Made by a program: the position numbers and the translations under genes. A stretch of DNA of 64,000 nucleotides from contig NZ_VTFG01000001.1 in NCBI RefSeq assembly GCF_008692035.1, positions 4,093,501 through 4,157,500 on the forward strand, in the 5' to 3' direction. This stretch comes from Pseudomonas marginalis. GTDB taxonomy: Bacteria > Pseudomonadota > Gammaproteobacteria > Pseudomonadales > Pseudomonadaceae. Under the pieces are notes generated by a model. It was not told the DNA's origin, searched no databases, and was given only the letters and a program-made list of their open reading frames with translations. Of the stretch, positions 34,698 through 45,389 are shown piece by piece (positions within the stretch are counted from its first letter, which is position 1; each line of letters begins with the position of its first letter).

Positions 34698-36748
34698 TCA
34701 GCTCAGTGTCGAAATGTCAGCGATGTTGACGAACAGGCCACGCAGACGCGCCAGCATGGCGTAGCGGTTTTTCCGCACGCCGGCATCTTCGGCATTGATC
34801 ATCACCGCTTCGAAGAACGCATCCACCGGCTCACGCAAGGTCGCCAGGCGTGCCAGGGCTTCGGCGTAATTGCGTTCGGCGATCAGCGGCTTCACCGCGT
34901 TCTCTGCCTTGGCAATGGCAGAATTCAGCGAGAACTCCTTGGCGTCGGCGAACAGGCCTGGGTCGACATCGGCGTTGCCCAGGCCTTCGGCCTTGCCCAG
35001 CAGGTTCGACACACGCTTGTTCACAGCGGCCAGGGCGTCGGCTTCCGGCAGCTTACGGAACGCCTGTACGGCTTGTACGCGTTGATCGAAGTCCAGCGCC
35101 GAACCCGGTTGCAGGGCACGTACCGACAGGTAGACGGAAACGTCCACGCCTTCGTCTTCATAACGCGCACGCAGGCGGTCGAACACGAACTCCAGCACTT
35201 GCTCGGCCAGGCCGGCTTGCTTGACCTTGCCACCGAACTGGCCGACCGCGAACACCACGGCCTGGGTCAGGTCGAGGTCGAGTTTCTTGTCGATCAGGAT
35301 ACGCAGCACGCCGAGGGCCGCGCGACGCAGGGCATACGGGTCTTTGCTACCGGTAGGCAGCATGCCGATACCGAAGATACCGACGAGGGTATCCAGCTTG
35401 TCGGCGATGGCCACGGCCGCACCGGTCAGGGTGGTCGGCAGCTCGGCGCCGGCGCCACGCGGCATGTACTGCTCGTTCAGCGCCAGCGCGACATCGTCCG
35501 CCTCGCCATCGTTGAGGGCGTAGTAGTAACCGGCAACGCCCTGCATCTCCGGGAACTCGCCGACCATTTCGGTGGCCAGGTCGCACTTGGACAGCAAGCC
35601 TGCACGCGCAGCCCAGGCGGCATCACCGCCGATGCGTGGGGCAATGTAGGCCGCCAGCTTGGAAACGCGCACGGCCTTGTCGTAGACGCTGCCAAGTTTT
35701 TCCTGGAACACCACGTTCTGCAGGCGCAGGTTGAAGTCTTCCAGCTTCTGCTTCTTGTCTTGCTTGAAGAAGAACTCGGCGTCAGTCAGGCGCGGACGCA
35801 CGACTTTCTCGTTACCGGCGATGATCTGCTGCGGGTCCTTGCTTTCGATGTTGGCCACGGTGATAAAGCGCGGCAGCAACTTGCCGTCCACGTCCAGCAG
35901 GCAGAAATACTTCTGGTTGTCCTGCATGGTGGTGATCAGCGCTTCCTGCGGCACATCGAGGAAACGTTCTTCGAACGAGCACACCAGCGGCACCGGCCAT
36001 TCAACCAGCGCGGTCACTTCGTCGAGCAGGCTTGGCGGCACGATGGCGGTGCCTTCCTGCAGGCGGGCGAGTTCTTCGGTGCGTTTGCTGATCAGCTCGC
36101 GACGCTCGTTGGCATCGGCCAGCACGTAGGCAGCACGCAGATCGGCGGCATAGTTAGCCGGCGAAGTGATGCGCACCGCTTGTGGATGGTGGAAGCGATG
36201 GCCACGGGAATCACGGCCAGCTTTCTGGGCGAGGATGGTGCAATCGATGACCTGGTCACCGAGCAGCATCACCAGCCACTGGGTCGGGCGCACGAACTCT
36301 TCCTTGCGCGCGCCCCAGCGCATGCGCTTGGGAATCGGCAGGTCGTTCAGGGAGTCTTCGACGATGGTCGGCAACAGGCTGGCGGTGGGCTTGCCTGTGA
36401 TGACCTGGCTGAAACGCAGTTTCGGGCCGCTCTGATCAATCTCGCTCAGCTCGACGCCACACTTCTTGGCGAAGCCCAGTGCGGCTTGGGTCGGGTTGCC
36501 TTCGGCGTCGAAAGCCGCCTGGCGTGGCGGGCCGTCGAGGTTGATGCTGCGGTCCGGCTGCTGGGTTTCCAGCGCGGTCAGCAACACGGCCAGGCGGCGC
36601 GGTGCGGCGTAGACTTTTTTCGCTTCAAATTTCAGGCCGGCGCTCTGCAGGCCTTTTTCGATACCGGCCAGGAACGCATCGGCCAGGGTATTGAGTGCCT
36701 TGGGTGGCAGCTCTTCGGTGCCCAGTTCAACCAGGAAATCTTGAGCAC

Positions 36749-36752
<4 letters not shown>
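34698..36752 (-). CDS. glyS: Glycyl-tRNA synthetase beta subunit
   Basis: Beta subunit (684 aa) of the alpha2beta2 glycyl-tRNA synthetase, which carries tRNA recognition. It starts [20 protein letters not shown], the family N terminus. Length and C-terminal anticodon-binding region are normal. Its start overlaps the glyQ stop by 4 nt. Confidence 0.97.
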
Positions 36753-37702
<950 letters not shown>

Positions 37703-37783
37703 GAAATTCACCTGTTACTTGGGCTGCGATTTAAAGAGCGGGAGTATACCCGATTCGGCCGCGCCACCATCCCCTGGAGCCTT

Positions 37784-38341
37784 ATGCCACGCTGCTTTTG
37801 GTGTTCTGAAGATCCGCTGTACATGGCTTATCACGATCAGGAGTGGGGAACGCCGCTGCGCGATGCGCAGGGTTTGTTCGAGTTGCTTTTGCTCGAAGGG
37901 TTCCAGGCGGGCCTGTCCTGGATCACCGTTTTACGCAAACGCGAGCATTATCGAAAGGTCTTGTTTGGTTTTGATGCCCTGCGTCTGGCACAGCTGACCG
38001 ATGCCGAGATCGAAGCGCTGATGCTTGACCCTGGCATTGTGCGTAACCGCCTCAAGCTCAATGCCACCCGGCGCAACGCCGCAGCCTGGCTGGCGCTTGA
38101 AGATCCGGTGGGGTGGCTCTGGTCGTTTGTCGGCGGCGTGCCCAAGGTCAACCATTTCAAGGACCGCAGCGAAGTGCCGGCTATTACGCCGGAGGCTGAA
38201 GCCATGAGCAAAGCACTCAAGAAAGCCGGCTTCACCTTTGTCGGCCCGACCATCTGTTACGCGTTCATGCAGGCCTCGGGCATGGTCATGGACCATACCC
38301 AGGACTGCGACCGTTACGCGGACTTGGTCAACGCCGGTTAG
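37784..38341 (+). CDS. tag: DNA-3-methyladenine glycosylase I
   Basis: Base-excision repair glycosylase (185 aa) that removes 3-methyladenine. The zinc-binding residues typical of Tag are visible at the ends: Cys4 (MPRCFWC), His17 (YHDQEWG) and the C-terminal MDHTQDC. The ATG at 37784 has CTGGAG upstream. It is divergent from glyQ and followed closely by the LpxL-type gene. Confidence 0.95.
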   Translation: MPRCFWCSEDPLYMAYHDQEWGTPLRDAQGLFELLLLEGFQAGLSWITVLRKREHYRKVLFGFDALRLAQLTDAEIEALMLDPGIVRNRLKLNATRRNAAAWLALEDPVGWLWSFVGGVPKVNHFKDRSEVPAITPEAEAMSKALKKAGFTFVGPTICYAFMQASGMVMDHTQDCDRYADLVNAG

Positions 38342-38381
38342 AATGGCGGCTTTGCGCACCACACACGATCAGGAGTGACCT

Positions 38382-39269
38382 GTGGAAAAGTTTAAAGGCG
38401 CCTTGCTGGTAGGCGCTCTTCGGTTGTTTGCCCTATTGCCCTGGCGCGCGGTTCAAGCGGTCGGCACGGCCATCGGCTGGATCATGTGGAAAACCCCTAA
38501 CCGCTCCCGTGACACGGTGCGGATCAACCTCTCTAAATGCTTCCCGGACATGGACCCCGACGCGCGCGAGCGCCTGGTTGGCCAGAGCCTGAAGGACATC
38601 GGCAAGTCCCTGACCGAAAGCGCCTGCGCCTGGATCTGGCCAGCCCAGCGCTCCATCGACCTGGTGCGTGAAGTCGAAGGCCTCGAGGTGCTGCACGAAG
38701 CCCTGGCCTCGGGCAAAGGTGTGGTCGGCATCACCAGCCACCTGGGCAACTGGGAGGTGTTGAACCACTTCTATTGCAGCCAGTGCAAACCGATCATTTT
38801 TTACCGTCCGCCCAAGCTCAAGGCGGTGGATGAATTGCTGCGCAAGCAGCGCGTACAACTGGGTAACCGCGTGGCGGCGTCCACCAAGGAAGGCATCCTC
38901 AGTGTGATCAAGGAAGTGCGCAAAGGCGGCCAGGTGGGTATTCCGGCCGACCCGGAGCCCGCGGAGTCCGCCGGGATCTTCGTGCCGTTCTTCGCCACCC
39001 AGGCGCTCACCAGCAAGTTCGTGCCGAACATGCTCGCCGGCCACAAGGCGGTCGGTGTGTTCCTGCATGCCCTGCGGCTGCCGGACGGTTCGGGCTACAA
39101 AGTGATCCTGGAAGCGGCGCCGGAAGACATGTACAGCACCGACACCGCCACGTCCTGCGCGGCGATGAGCAAAGTGGTGGAGCGTTATGTCGGCGCCTAC
39201 CCGAGCCAGTACATGTGGAGCATGAAGCGCTTCAAGAAACGCCCGCCGGGTGAGGCGCGGTGGTACTGA
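38382..39269 (+). CDS. Lipid A lauroyl/myristoyl acyltransferase (LpxL/HtrB family)
   Basis: Inner-membrane acyltransferase (295 aa) that adds a secondary acyl chain to lipid A. It starts with GTG (MEKFKGALLVGALRLFALLP), with a hydrophobic N terminus. The catalytic H-x4-E motif is SHLGNWE near residue 120. The gene lies 40 nt after tag. Which secondary chain it adds cannot be read from sequence. Confidence 0.92.
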   Translation: MEKFKGALLVGALRLFALLPWRAVQAVGTAIGWIMWKTPNRSRDTVRINLSKCFPDMDPDARERLVGQSLKDIGKSLTESACAWIWPAQRSIDLVREVEGLEVLHEALASGKGVVGITSHLGNWEVLNHFYCSQCKPIIFYRPPKLKAVDELLRKQRVQLGNRVAASTKEGILSVIKEVRKGGQVGIPADPEPAESAGIFVPFFATQALTSKFVPNMLAGHKAVGVFLHALRLPDGSGYKVILEAAPEDMYSTDTATSCAAMSKVVERYVGAYPSQYMWSMKRFKKRPPGEARWY

Positions 39270-39290
39270 CCCAGAGCCAATCCAAAACCA

Positions 39291-39383
39291 AATGTGGGAG
39301 GGGGCTTGCTCCCGATAGCAGTGTGTCAGCCAATGCATAGTTGACTGAACCACCGCTATCGGGAGCAAGCCCCCTCCCACATT
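39291..39383. repeat. REPIN (paired inverted REP elements)
   Basis: Two near-identical REP arms, ATGTGGGAGGGGGCTTGCTC and its complement, lie about 40 nt apart in inverted orientation, each flanked by GATAGC/GCTATC. The pair sits between two convergent genes. Such REPINs are common in P. fluorescens and are moved by RAYT transposases, none of which is in this window. Confidence 0.93.
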
Positions 39384-39393
39384 TTCGATCTGC

Positions 39394-39714
39394 TTAGCTT
39401 TGGCGCTCGAGTTTCTTCAGGAACACCGTCATCTCTTTCTCGGCCTGCTTGTCGCCATGGGCCTGGGCCGCTTCGATGCCCTTCTCCCACGCCTGTCGCG
39501 CCGCGGCGTTATCACCCTGCCCCAGCTGCGCCTTGCCCAACAACTTCCACGCCGCCGAATACTTCGTATCGAACTCGACGCATTTGTGCAAATGCTCCGC
39601 CGCCTTGGCATTGTCCTTCAGGTCCAGATAACCCTTGCCCAACCCAAAGCGCAGCAGGGAATTATCCACACCCTTGGCGAGCATTTTTTCCAGGGATTCG
39701 AGCATGTCGGTCAC
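39394..39714 (-). CDS. Small TPR-repeat protein
   Basis: A 106-aa soluble protein made of about two tetratricopeptide repeats (LLRFGLGKGYLDLKDNAKAAEHL and the following SAAWKLLGKAQLGQGDNAAAR). Such proteins mediate protein-protein contact; no partner is known. It lies 9 nt after the trkA stop on the same strand, so it may be co-transcribed with trkA. A start at the ATG three codons in is also possible. Confidence 0.85.
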   Translation of the reverse strand: MTDMLESLEKMLAKGVDNSLLRFGLGKGYLDLKDNAKAAEHLHKCVEFDTKYSAAWKLLGKAQLGQGDNAAARQAWEKGIEAAQAHGDKQAEKEMTVFLKKLERQS

Positions 39715-39723
39715 TCCGGTTGA

Positions 39724-41097
39724 TCAGAAAAAGCTCAATCCCACGTGGAACAGCTTCTCCACATCGCGGATATGTTTTTTATCCACCAGGAACAGGATCA
39801 CGTGGTCACCCGTGGCGATCACCGTGTCGTCGTGGGCGATGATCACTTCCTCATCACGAATGATTGCGCCAATGGTGGTGCCCGGCGGCAGGCCTATATC
39901 GCGGATGGCCTTGCCGATCACTTTGCTCGACTTCGAATCACCGTGGGCAATCGCTTCGATGGCCTCCGCCGCGCCCCGGCGCAGGGAGTGCACGCTGACG
40001 ATATCGCCACGGCGCACGTGGGCAAGCAAGGTGCCGATGGTGGCCAGTTGCGGGCTGATGGCGATGTCGATATCGCCGCCCTGGATCAGGTCGACGTAGG
40101 CCGGGTTGTTGATGATGGTCATGACCTTCTTGGCCCCCAGCCGCTTGGCCAGCAGCGACGACATGATGTTGGCCTCGTCATCGTTGGTCAGGGCCAGGAA
40201 AATATCCGCATCGGCGATGTTTTCTTCCATCAGCAGGTCGCGGTCCGAGGCACTGCCTTGCAGTACGACCGTGCTGTCCAGGGTGTCGGACAAATGCCGG
40301 CAGCGTGCCGGGCTCATCTCGATGATTTTCACCTGGTAGCGACTCTCGATCGCTTCGGCCAGACGCTCGCCAATCTGCCCGCCGCCGGCGATGACGATGC
40401 GTTTGTAGCTCTCATCGAGCCGACGCATTTCACTCATGACGGCACGAATATTCGCTTTGGCAGCGATGAAGAATACTTCGTCATCGGCCTCGATCACCGT
40501 ATCGCCCTGGGGCAGGATCGGCCGGTCACGTCGGAAAATCGCGGCTACGCGGGTTTCCACATTCGGCATGTGTTCACGCAGTTGACGCAACTGCTGACCC
40601 ACCAGCGGCCCACCGTAGTAGGCCTTCACGGCCACCAGTTGCGCCTTGCCGCCGGCGAAGTCGATCACCTGCAAGGCGCCGGGGATTTCGATCAGGCGCT
40701 TGATGTAGTGGGTGACGACCTGTTCCGGGCTGATCAGCACGTCCACGGGGATAGCGTCGTTATCAAACAGACCGGCGCGGGTCAGGTAGGCGGCTTCACG
40801 CACCCGGGCGATCTTGGTCGGGGTGTGGAACAGGGTGTGGGCGACCTGGCAGGCGACCATATTGGTCTCGTCGCTGTTGGTGACCGCGACCAGCATGTCG
40901 GCGTCGTCGGCACCCGCCTGACGCAGCACGGTGGGAAACGACGCCCGGCCTTGTACGGTGCGGATATCCAGGCGGTCGCCCAGGTTGCGCAGGCGCTCGG
41001 CATCGGTGTCGACCACGGTGATGTCATTGGCTTCACTGGCCAAATGTTCGGCCAGTGTGCCGCCAACCTGCCCTGCTCCAAGGATGATGATTTTCAT
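39724..41097 (-). CDS. trkA: Trk potassium uptake regulatory protein TrkA
   Basis: Cytoplasmic NAD-binding regulator (457 aa) that gates Trk potassium channels. Two RCK/TrkA-N Rossmann domains are visible, IIILGAGQVGGTLAEHLA at residues 3-20 and IVIAGGGQIGERLAEAIE near residue 235, each followed by a TrkA-C domain. It lies 22 nt after rsmB in the def-fmt-rsmB-trkA series. Confidence 0.97.
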   Translation of the reverse strand: MKIIILGAGQVGGTLAEHLASEANDITVVDTDAERLRNLGDRLDIRTVQGRASFPTVLRQAGADDADMLVAVTNSDETNMVACQVAHTLFHTPTKIARVREAAYLTRAGLFDNDAIPVDVLISPEQVVTHYIKRLIEIPGALQVIDFAGGKAQLVAVKAYYGGPLVGQQLRQLREHMPNVETRVAAIFRRDRPILPQGDTVIEADDEVFFIAAKANIRAVMSEMRRLDESYKRIVIAGGGQIGERLAEAIESRYQVKIIEMSPARCRHLSDTLDSTVVLQGSASDRDLLMEENIADADIFLALTNDDEANIMSSLLAKRLGAKKVMTIINNPAYVDLIQGGDIDIAISPQLATIGTLLAHVRRGDIVSVHSLRRGAAEAIEAIAHGDSKSSKVIGKAIRDIGLPPGTTIGAIIRDEEVIIAHDDTVIATGDHVILFLVDKKHIRDVEKLFHVGLSFF

Positions 41098-41119
41098 CCG
41101 GTCACTCCCTTAAACCCGT

Positions 41120-42430
41120 TCAGCCGCGCGCGGCGGCGATCTTGATCAGTTTGGCGTAGTAGAAACCATCATGCCCGCCTTCCTGCGCAAGTAACTGGCG
41201 GCCATGGGGCTGCTTGATACCGGCGGCCGTGGCGAGGTCCAGTTCCCGTGCGCCGCTGGTGCGGACGAGAAAGGCTTCGATCACCTCGGTGTTTTCGGTG
41301 GGCAAGGTGGAGCAGGTGGCGTAAAGCAGGATGCCGCCGACTTCGAGGGTCGGCCACAGTGCGTCGAGCAGTTCGCCTTGCAGCACCGCCAGGGCGGCGA
41401 TGTCGTCGGGTTGGCGGGTGAGCTTGATGTCCGGGTGACGGCGGATCACACCGGTGGCGGAACACGGCGCGTCAAGCAGGATGCGTTGGAACGGTTTGCC
41501 GTCCCACCAGGTGGCGGTGTCGCGGCCGTCGGCAGCGATCAGCTCGGCGCTGAGGCCCAGGCGCGCGAGGTTCTCCCGTACACGCACCAGACGCTTGGCT
41601 TCCAGATCGACCGCCACTACACCGGCCAGGTCCTTTTCGACTTCGAGGATGTGACACGTCTTACCGCCCGGAGCACAGCAGGCGTCCAGTACACGCTGAC
41701 CGGGAGCCAGGTCGAGCAGGTCGGCGGCCAGTTGCGCGGCCTCGTCCTGCACACTGATCCAGCCTTCGGCGAAGCCCGGCAGACTGCGCACGTCGGTGGC
41801 CGCTTCCAGCACGATGCCGTCGCTGCTGTACACGCATGGCGTGGCGTTGATCCCTGCGCTCGTCAGCAAGTGCAGGTACGCATCACGGCTGTGATGGCGA
41901 CGGTTGACCCGCAGGATCATCGGAGGGTGGGCGTTGTTGGCCGCGCAAATGGCTTCCCATTGCTCTGGCCAGAAGGCCTTCAGGGATTTTTGCAGCCAGC
42001 GCGGGTGAGCAGTGCGCACCACCGGGTCATGTTCCAACTCGGCCAGCAGCGCTTCGCTTTCGCGCTGGGCGCGGCGCAGTACCGCGTTGAGCAGGGCCTT
42101 GGCCCAGGGCTTTTTCAGCTTGTCGGCGCAACCGACGGTTTCACCGATGGCGGCGTGGGCCGGCACGCGGGTGTAGAGCAGCTGATAGAGACCGACCAGC
42201 AGCAGCGCCTCGATATCAGCATCGGCCGCCTTGAAAGGTTTTTGCAGCAGCTTGGCTGCCAGCGCCGACAACCGTGGTTGCCAGCGGGCGGTGCCGAAGG
42301 CCAGGTCCTGGGTGAAACCACGATCGCGGTCTTCGACCTTGTCCAACTGCGTGGGCAGCGAACTGTTCAGCGAAGCCTTGCCGTTGAGTACGGCGGCCAG
42401 GGCCTTGGCGGCGGCCAGACGCGGGTTCAT
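41120..42430 (-). CDS. rsmB: 16S rRNA (cytosine-967-C5)-methyltransferase RsmB
   Basis: SAM-dependent rRNA methyltransferase (436 aa, Sun/Fmu family). An N-terminal NusB-like domain (about 1-140) precedes the methyltransferase domain with motif I VLDACCAPGGKTCHILE and the catalytic cysteine motifs DAPCSATGVIRRHPD and LLYATCS. Its start overlaps the fmt stop by 4 nt. Confidence 0.96.
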   Translation of the reverse strand: MNPRLAAAKALAAVLNGKASLNSSLPTQLDKVEDRDRGFTQDLAFGTARWQPRLSALAAKLLQKPFKAADADIEALLLVGLYQLLYTRVPAHAAIGETVGCADKLKKPWAKALLNAVLRRAQRESEALLAELEHDPVVRTAHPRWLQKSLKAFWPEQWEAICAANNAHPPMILRVNRRHHSRDAYLHLLTSAGINATPCVYSSDGIVLEAATDVRSLPGFAEGWISVQDEAAQLAADLLDLAPGQRVLDACCAPGGKTCHILEVEKDLAGVVAVDLEAKRLVRVRENLARLGLSAELIAADGRDTATWWDGKPFQRILLDAPCSATGVIRRHPDIKLTRQPDDIAALAVLQGELLDALWPTLEVGGILLYATCSTLPTENTEVIEAFLVRTSGARELDLATAAGIKQPHGRQLLAQEGGHDGFYYAKLIKIAAARG

Positions 42431-43380
42431 TGGGCTGCCACCCCGAGGATCGTGCCCAGGGAAAATTTCTCACGGCGACTGTTGTACAAATCGCTGAAAT
42501 TAAGCGCCTTGCCACCGGGCAATTGCAGACGGGTCAGGCACAGCGCCTGTTCGCCGCAAGCGACCAGCAGCCCCTCCTTGCTGGCACCGATGATTTCACC
42601 GGGTGCGCCTTTGCCGTCGGCCAAGGTCGCGGCCAACACTTTCAAGGCTTCGCCATTGAGGGTGCTGTGGCAGATCGGCCACGGGTTGAAGGCACGCACC
42701 AGGCGTTCCAGCTCCACAGCCGGGCGGCTCCAGTCGATGCGGGCTTCGTCCTTGTTCAGCTTGTGGGCGTAGGTGGCCAGGCTGTCGTCCTGCACCTCAC
42801 CTTGCAGGGTGCCAGCGGCGAGACCGGCAATGGCCTGGATCACGGCGGGCGGGCCCATCTCGGCGAGGCGGTCGTGCAGGCTGCCACCGGTGTCTTGGGC
42901 CGTGATCGGAGTGGTGACTTTGAGCAGCATCGGGCCGGTGTCCAAACCCGCCTCCATGCGCATCACCGTCACGCCGCTTTCGCTGTCGCCTGCCTCCACG
43001 GCACGCTGGATCGGCGCCGCACCGCGCCAGCGTGGCAGCAGTGAGGCGTGGCTGTTGATACAGCCCAGGCGTGGAATATCCAGCACGACCTGGGGCAGGA
43101 TCAAACCGTAGGCCACCACCACCAGCAAGTCCGGTTGCAGCGCCGCCAGTTCAGCCTGGGCCTCGGCGTTGCGCAGGGTCGGCGGTTGCAGCACGGGGAT
43201 GTTGTGCTCAAGCGCCAACTGCTTGACCGGGCTCGGCATCAGTTTTTGCCCGCGACCGGCCGGGCGATCCGGCTGGGTGTACACCGCGACGATGTCATAA
43301 GGGCTGGCAAGCAGGGCCTTGAGGTGTTCGGCGGCAAATTCAGGCGTGCCGGCAAAAACAATGCGCAATGGCTCGGTCAT
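42427..43380 (-). CDS. fmt: Methionyl-tRNA formyltransferase
   Basis: Formylates initiator Met-tRNA (317 aa). The formyltransferase core starts LRIVFAGTPEFAAEHL and contains the catalytic block INSHASLLPRWRGAAPIQ near residues 108-125; a C-terminal OB-like domain follows. It lies about 70 nt after def, separated by a terminator hairpin, and overlaps rsmB by 4 nt. Confidence 0.97.
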   Translation of the reverse strand: MTEPLRIVFAGTPEFAAEHLKALLASPYDIVAVYTQPDRPAGRGQKLMPSPVKQLALEHNIPVLQPPTLRNAEAQAELAALQPDLLVVVAYGLILPQVVLDIPRLGCINSHASLLPRWRGAAPIQRAVEAGDSESGVTVMRMEAGLDTGPMLLKVTTPITAQDTGGSLHDRLAEMGPPAVIQAIAGLAAGTLQGEVQDDSLATYAHKLNKDEARIDWSRPAVELERLVRAFNPWPICHSTLNGEALKVLAATLADGKGAPGEIIGASKEGLLVACGEQALCLTRLQLPGGKALNFSDLYNSRREKFSLGTILGVAAQ

Positions 43381-43411
43381 GGGAGGTCTCGGTTAAAAGC
43401 AGTCACAAAAG

Positions 43412-43437
43412 AAAAAGGCTTGCCGCAGCAAGCCTTT
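43412..43437 (-). terminator. Terminator between def and fmt
   Basis: On the minus strand AAAGGCTTGC/GCAAGCCTTT forms a 10-bp stem with a 4-nt loop followed by a T run. It should end or attenuate def transcription before fmt, so fmt may have its own promoter or depend on read-through. Confidence 0.8.
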
Positions 43438-43449
43438 GGAAGGAGGGCA

Positions 43450-43956
43450 TCAAGCTTGCTGGCGATGCTTTTTTTCCAGCTTCTTCTTGATCCGGTCGCG
43501 TTTGAGCGTGGACAGGTAATCGACAAACAGCTTGCCATTGAGGTGGTCGCATTCGTGCTGGATGCACACGGCCAGCAGGCCTTCGGCAATCAGTTCGAAC
43601 GGTTTGCCGTCGCGGTCGAGGGCCTTGATCTTCACGCGCAGCGGGCGCTCGACGTTCTCGTAGAACTCCGGTACCGAGAGGCAGCCTTCCTGGTATTCGC
43701 CCATCTCGTCGGTCAACGGTTCGAACTCGGGGTTGATATACACCCGCGGTTCGCTGCGATCTTCCGACAGGTCCATGACCACGACGCGCAGATGCACGTT
43801 GACCTGGGTGGCGGCGAGGCCGATACCAGGCGCTTCATACATTGTTTCAAACATGTCATCGACCAGCTGACGAACCTTGTCGTCCACTACGGCCACCGGC
43901 TTGGCGATTGTGCGCAGGCGCGAGTCGGGGAATTCGAGGATGTTCAAAATAGCCAT
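43450..43956 (-). CDS. def: Peptide deformylase
   Basis: Fe/Zn hydrolase (168 aa) that removes the formyl group from nascent proteins. I chose the ATG at 43954-43956 (MAILNILEFPDSRLRTIAK), the conserved N terminus; a longer frame reaching 44073 is not conserved. The three metal motifs are present: GIGLAATQV near residue 43, EGCLSVP near residue 90 and QHECDHLNG near residue 131. Confidence 0.97.
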   Translation of the reverse strand: MAILNILEFPDSRLRTIAKPVAVVDDKVRQLVDDMFETMYEAPGIGLAATQVNVHLRVVVMDLSEDRSEPRVYINPEFEPLTDEMGEYQEGCLSVPEFYENVERPLRVKIKALDRDGKPFELIAEGLLAVCIQHECDHLNGKLFVDYLSTLKRDRIKKKLEKKHRQQA

Positions 43957-44092
43957 AAGCGTAATTGCTGCACATGTGAGGTAAAGGCAAATCGGCAGTG
44001 GGAATGGACCCATACGGCCGGTGTGAAACGCCCGAAAGCCGCGAAGGCCCTGGCATTTCACGCGAACGCACATAATAAAGGAGATTCACCCC

Positions 44093-44206
44093 ATGAGGAA
44101 ATCGCTACTTATCCCCCCATTTCGAGACTGCCCCTCGACCGTAATAAATAGCCTGCTAAATAAGTTACCAACAGAGTTATCCACAGCTTGTTCCGGTCAA
44201 GGATGA
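44093..44206 (+). pseudogene. Apparent stump of a LysM-protein gene upstream of dprA
   Basis: An ATG at 44093, preceded by AAAGGAG with good spacing, opens MRKSLL and then runs into 31 unrelated codons to TGA at 44204-44206. In other Pseudomonas a roughly 340-aa secreted LysM-domain protein is encoded exactly here, between def and dprA, and from memory it begins MRKSLLALLLL. The translation start and first six codons seem preserved and the body lost. dprA starts 4 nt later. The link to the LysM gene is from remembered synteny, not alignment. Confidence 0.6.
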
Positions 44207-44210
44207 TCAG

Positions 44211-45314
44211 ATGCTTTCGAAAAACTGCAATGAAATTTCCCCTTCAGAACTGGAAGCCCGCCTACGCCTGCACAGGCTGCCGGAGGTAGGCCCGAAGCGT
44301 TTTAGGTTGTTGATCGAAGCGTTCGGCAGCGCTTCAAAGGCCATCGGTGCCCCGGCCAGCGCGTGGCGCTCCTTGGGGTTGTCACCCATCAGCGCCGATG
44401 CCCGTCGTAGCCATGAGATCCGCGACGGCGCCAGTGAGGCGTTGGCCTGGTTGGAACGTCCGGACCAGCATTTGCTGATGTGGGACCAACCTGAGTACCC
44501 GGCACTGCTCGCCCAGATAGATGATGCCCCGCCGCTTTTATTTGTCGCCGGCGACCCCGGGATCCTGGAAAAACCGCAACTGGCGATGGTCGGCAGCCGC
44601 CGTGCATCCCGCCCCGGCATGGACACGGCCGCCGCATTTTCCCGCAGCCTGGCGAGGGCCGGTTTTGTCATCACCAGTGGCCTTGCGCTGGGAATCGACG
44701 GTGCGGCCCATCAAGCCGCTTTGGATGTGGGGGGTCATACAATCGGCGTACTCGGCACGGGCCTGGAAAATCTTTATCCACAGCGCCATCGACGGCTTGC
44801 GGCGGCGATGATTGCCCAAGGCAGCGCCGTGGTTTCCGAGTTTCCGCTGGACGCCGCGCCCCAGGCCGGTAACTTCCCCCGGCGCAACCGCATCATCAGC
44901 GGCCTGTCCCTGGGCGTGCTGGTGGTGGAGGCCAGCATGGCCAGCGGCTCGCTGATCACCGCCAAGCTCGCGGCCGAGCAAGGGCGCGAGGTGTATGCAA
45001 TCCCGGGCTCCATCCATCATCCGGGGGCCAAGGGATGTCACCAGTTGATCCGTGATGGGGCGATGCTGGTGGAAACCATTGAACACATCCTCGAAGGCTT
45101 GCGTGGCTGGCAGGCATTGTCGCGCCCGGCGCCGATGCCTGTGATACATCCGTTGGTGGCGCTGTTGCACGCGGCGCCCCATACCAGCGAAGCCCTGGCG
45201 CTTGCCAGTGGGCGGCCGTTGGCCCAGGTGTTGGCGACCCTCACGGAGTTGGAGCTTGAGGGCCTGGTGATCTGCGAAAGCGGGCGCTGGCTTGCGCGTG
45301 GCCAGCTTTTGTAG
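44211..45314 (+). CDS. dprA: DNA-processing protein DprA
   Basis: DprA/Smf (367 aa), which binds incoming single-stranded DNA and loads RecA during transformation. The Rossmann-like core has MVGSRRASRPGMDTAAAF near residues 126-143 and SGLALGIDGAAHQAALD; the C-terminal winged helix (about 305-365) is present. A ribosome-binding site AGGA lies 7 nt before the ATG. In other Pseudomonas it follows the LysM gene; here it follows that gene's apparent stump, so it may now use the former LysM promoter. Confidence 0.95.
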   Translation: MLSKNCNEISPSELEARLRLHRLPEVGPKRFRLLIEAFGSASKAIGAPASAWRSLGLSPISADARRSHEIRDGASEALAWLERPDQHLLMWDQPEYPALLAQIDDAPPLLFVAGDPGILEKPQLAMVGSRRASRPGMDTAAAFSRSLARAGFVITSGLALGIDGAAHQAALDVGGHTIGVLGTGLENLYPQRHRRLAAAMIAQGSAVVSEFPLDAAPQAGNFPRRNRIISGLSLGVLVVEASMASGSLITAKLAAEQGREVYAIPGSIHHPGAKGCHQLIRDGAMLVETIEHILEGLRGWQALSRPAPMPVIHPLVALLHAAPHTSEALALASGRPLAQVLATLTELELEGLVICESGRWLARGQLL

Positions 45315-45389
45315 CGGCCAGTTTTTTGGAACTAGGTTTTGTAAAGAAGATCGGTAAACTGCCCAGAGCTTTAGTCCGGAGAGTAAACA

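Noticed and set aside
39737..39752. CACGTGGAACA half-parS in trkA
   Set aside because: Left arm matches at only two of five positions; unlikely to load ParB.
43957..44073. Longer def frame starting at 44073
   Set aside because: The added 39 residues are not part of the deformylase family and the conserved start is at 43956.
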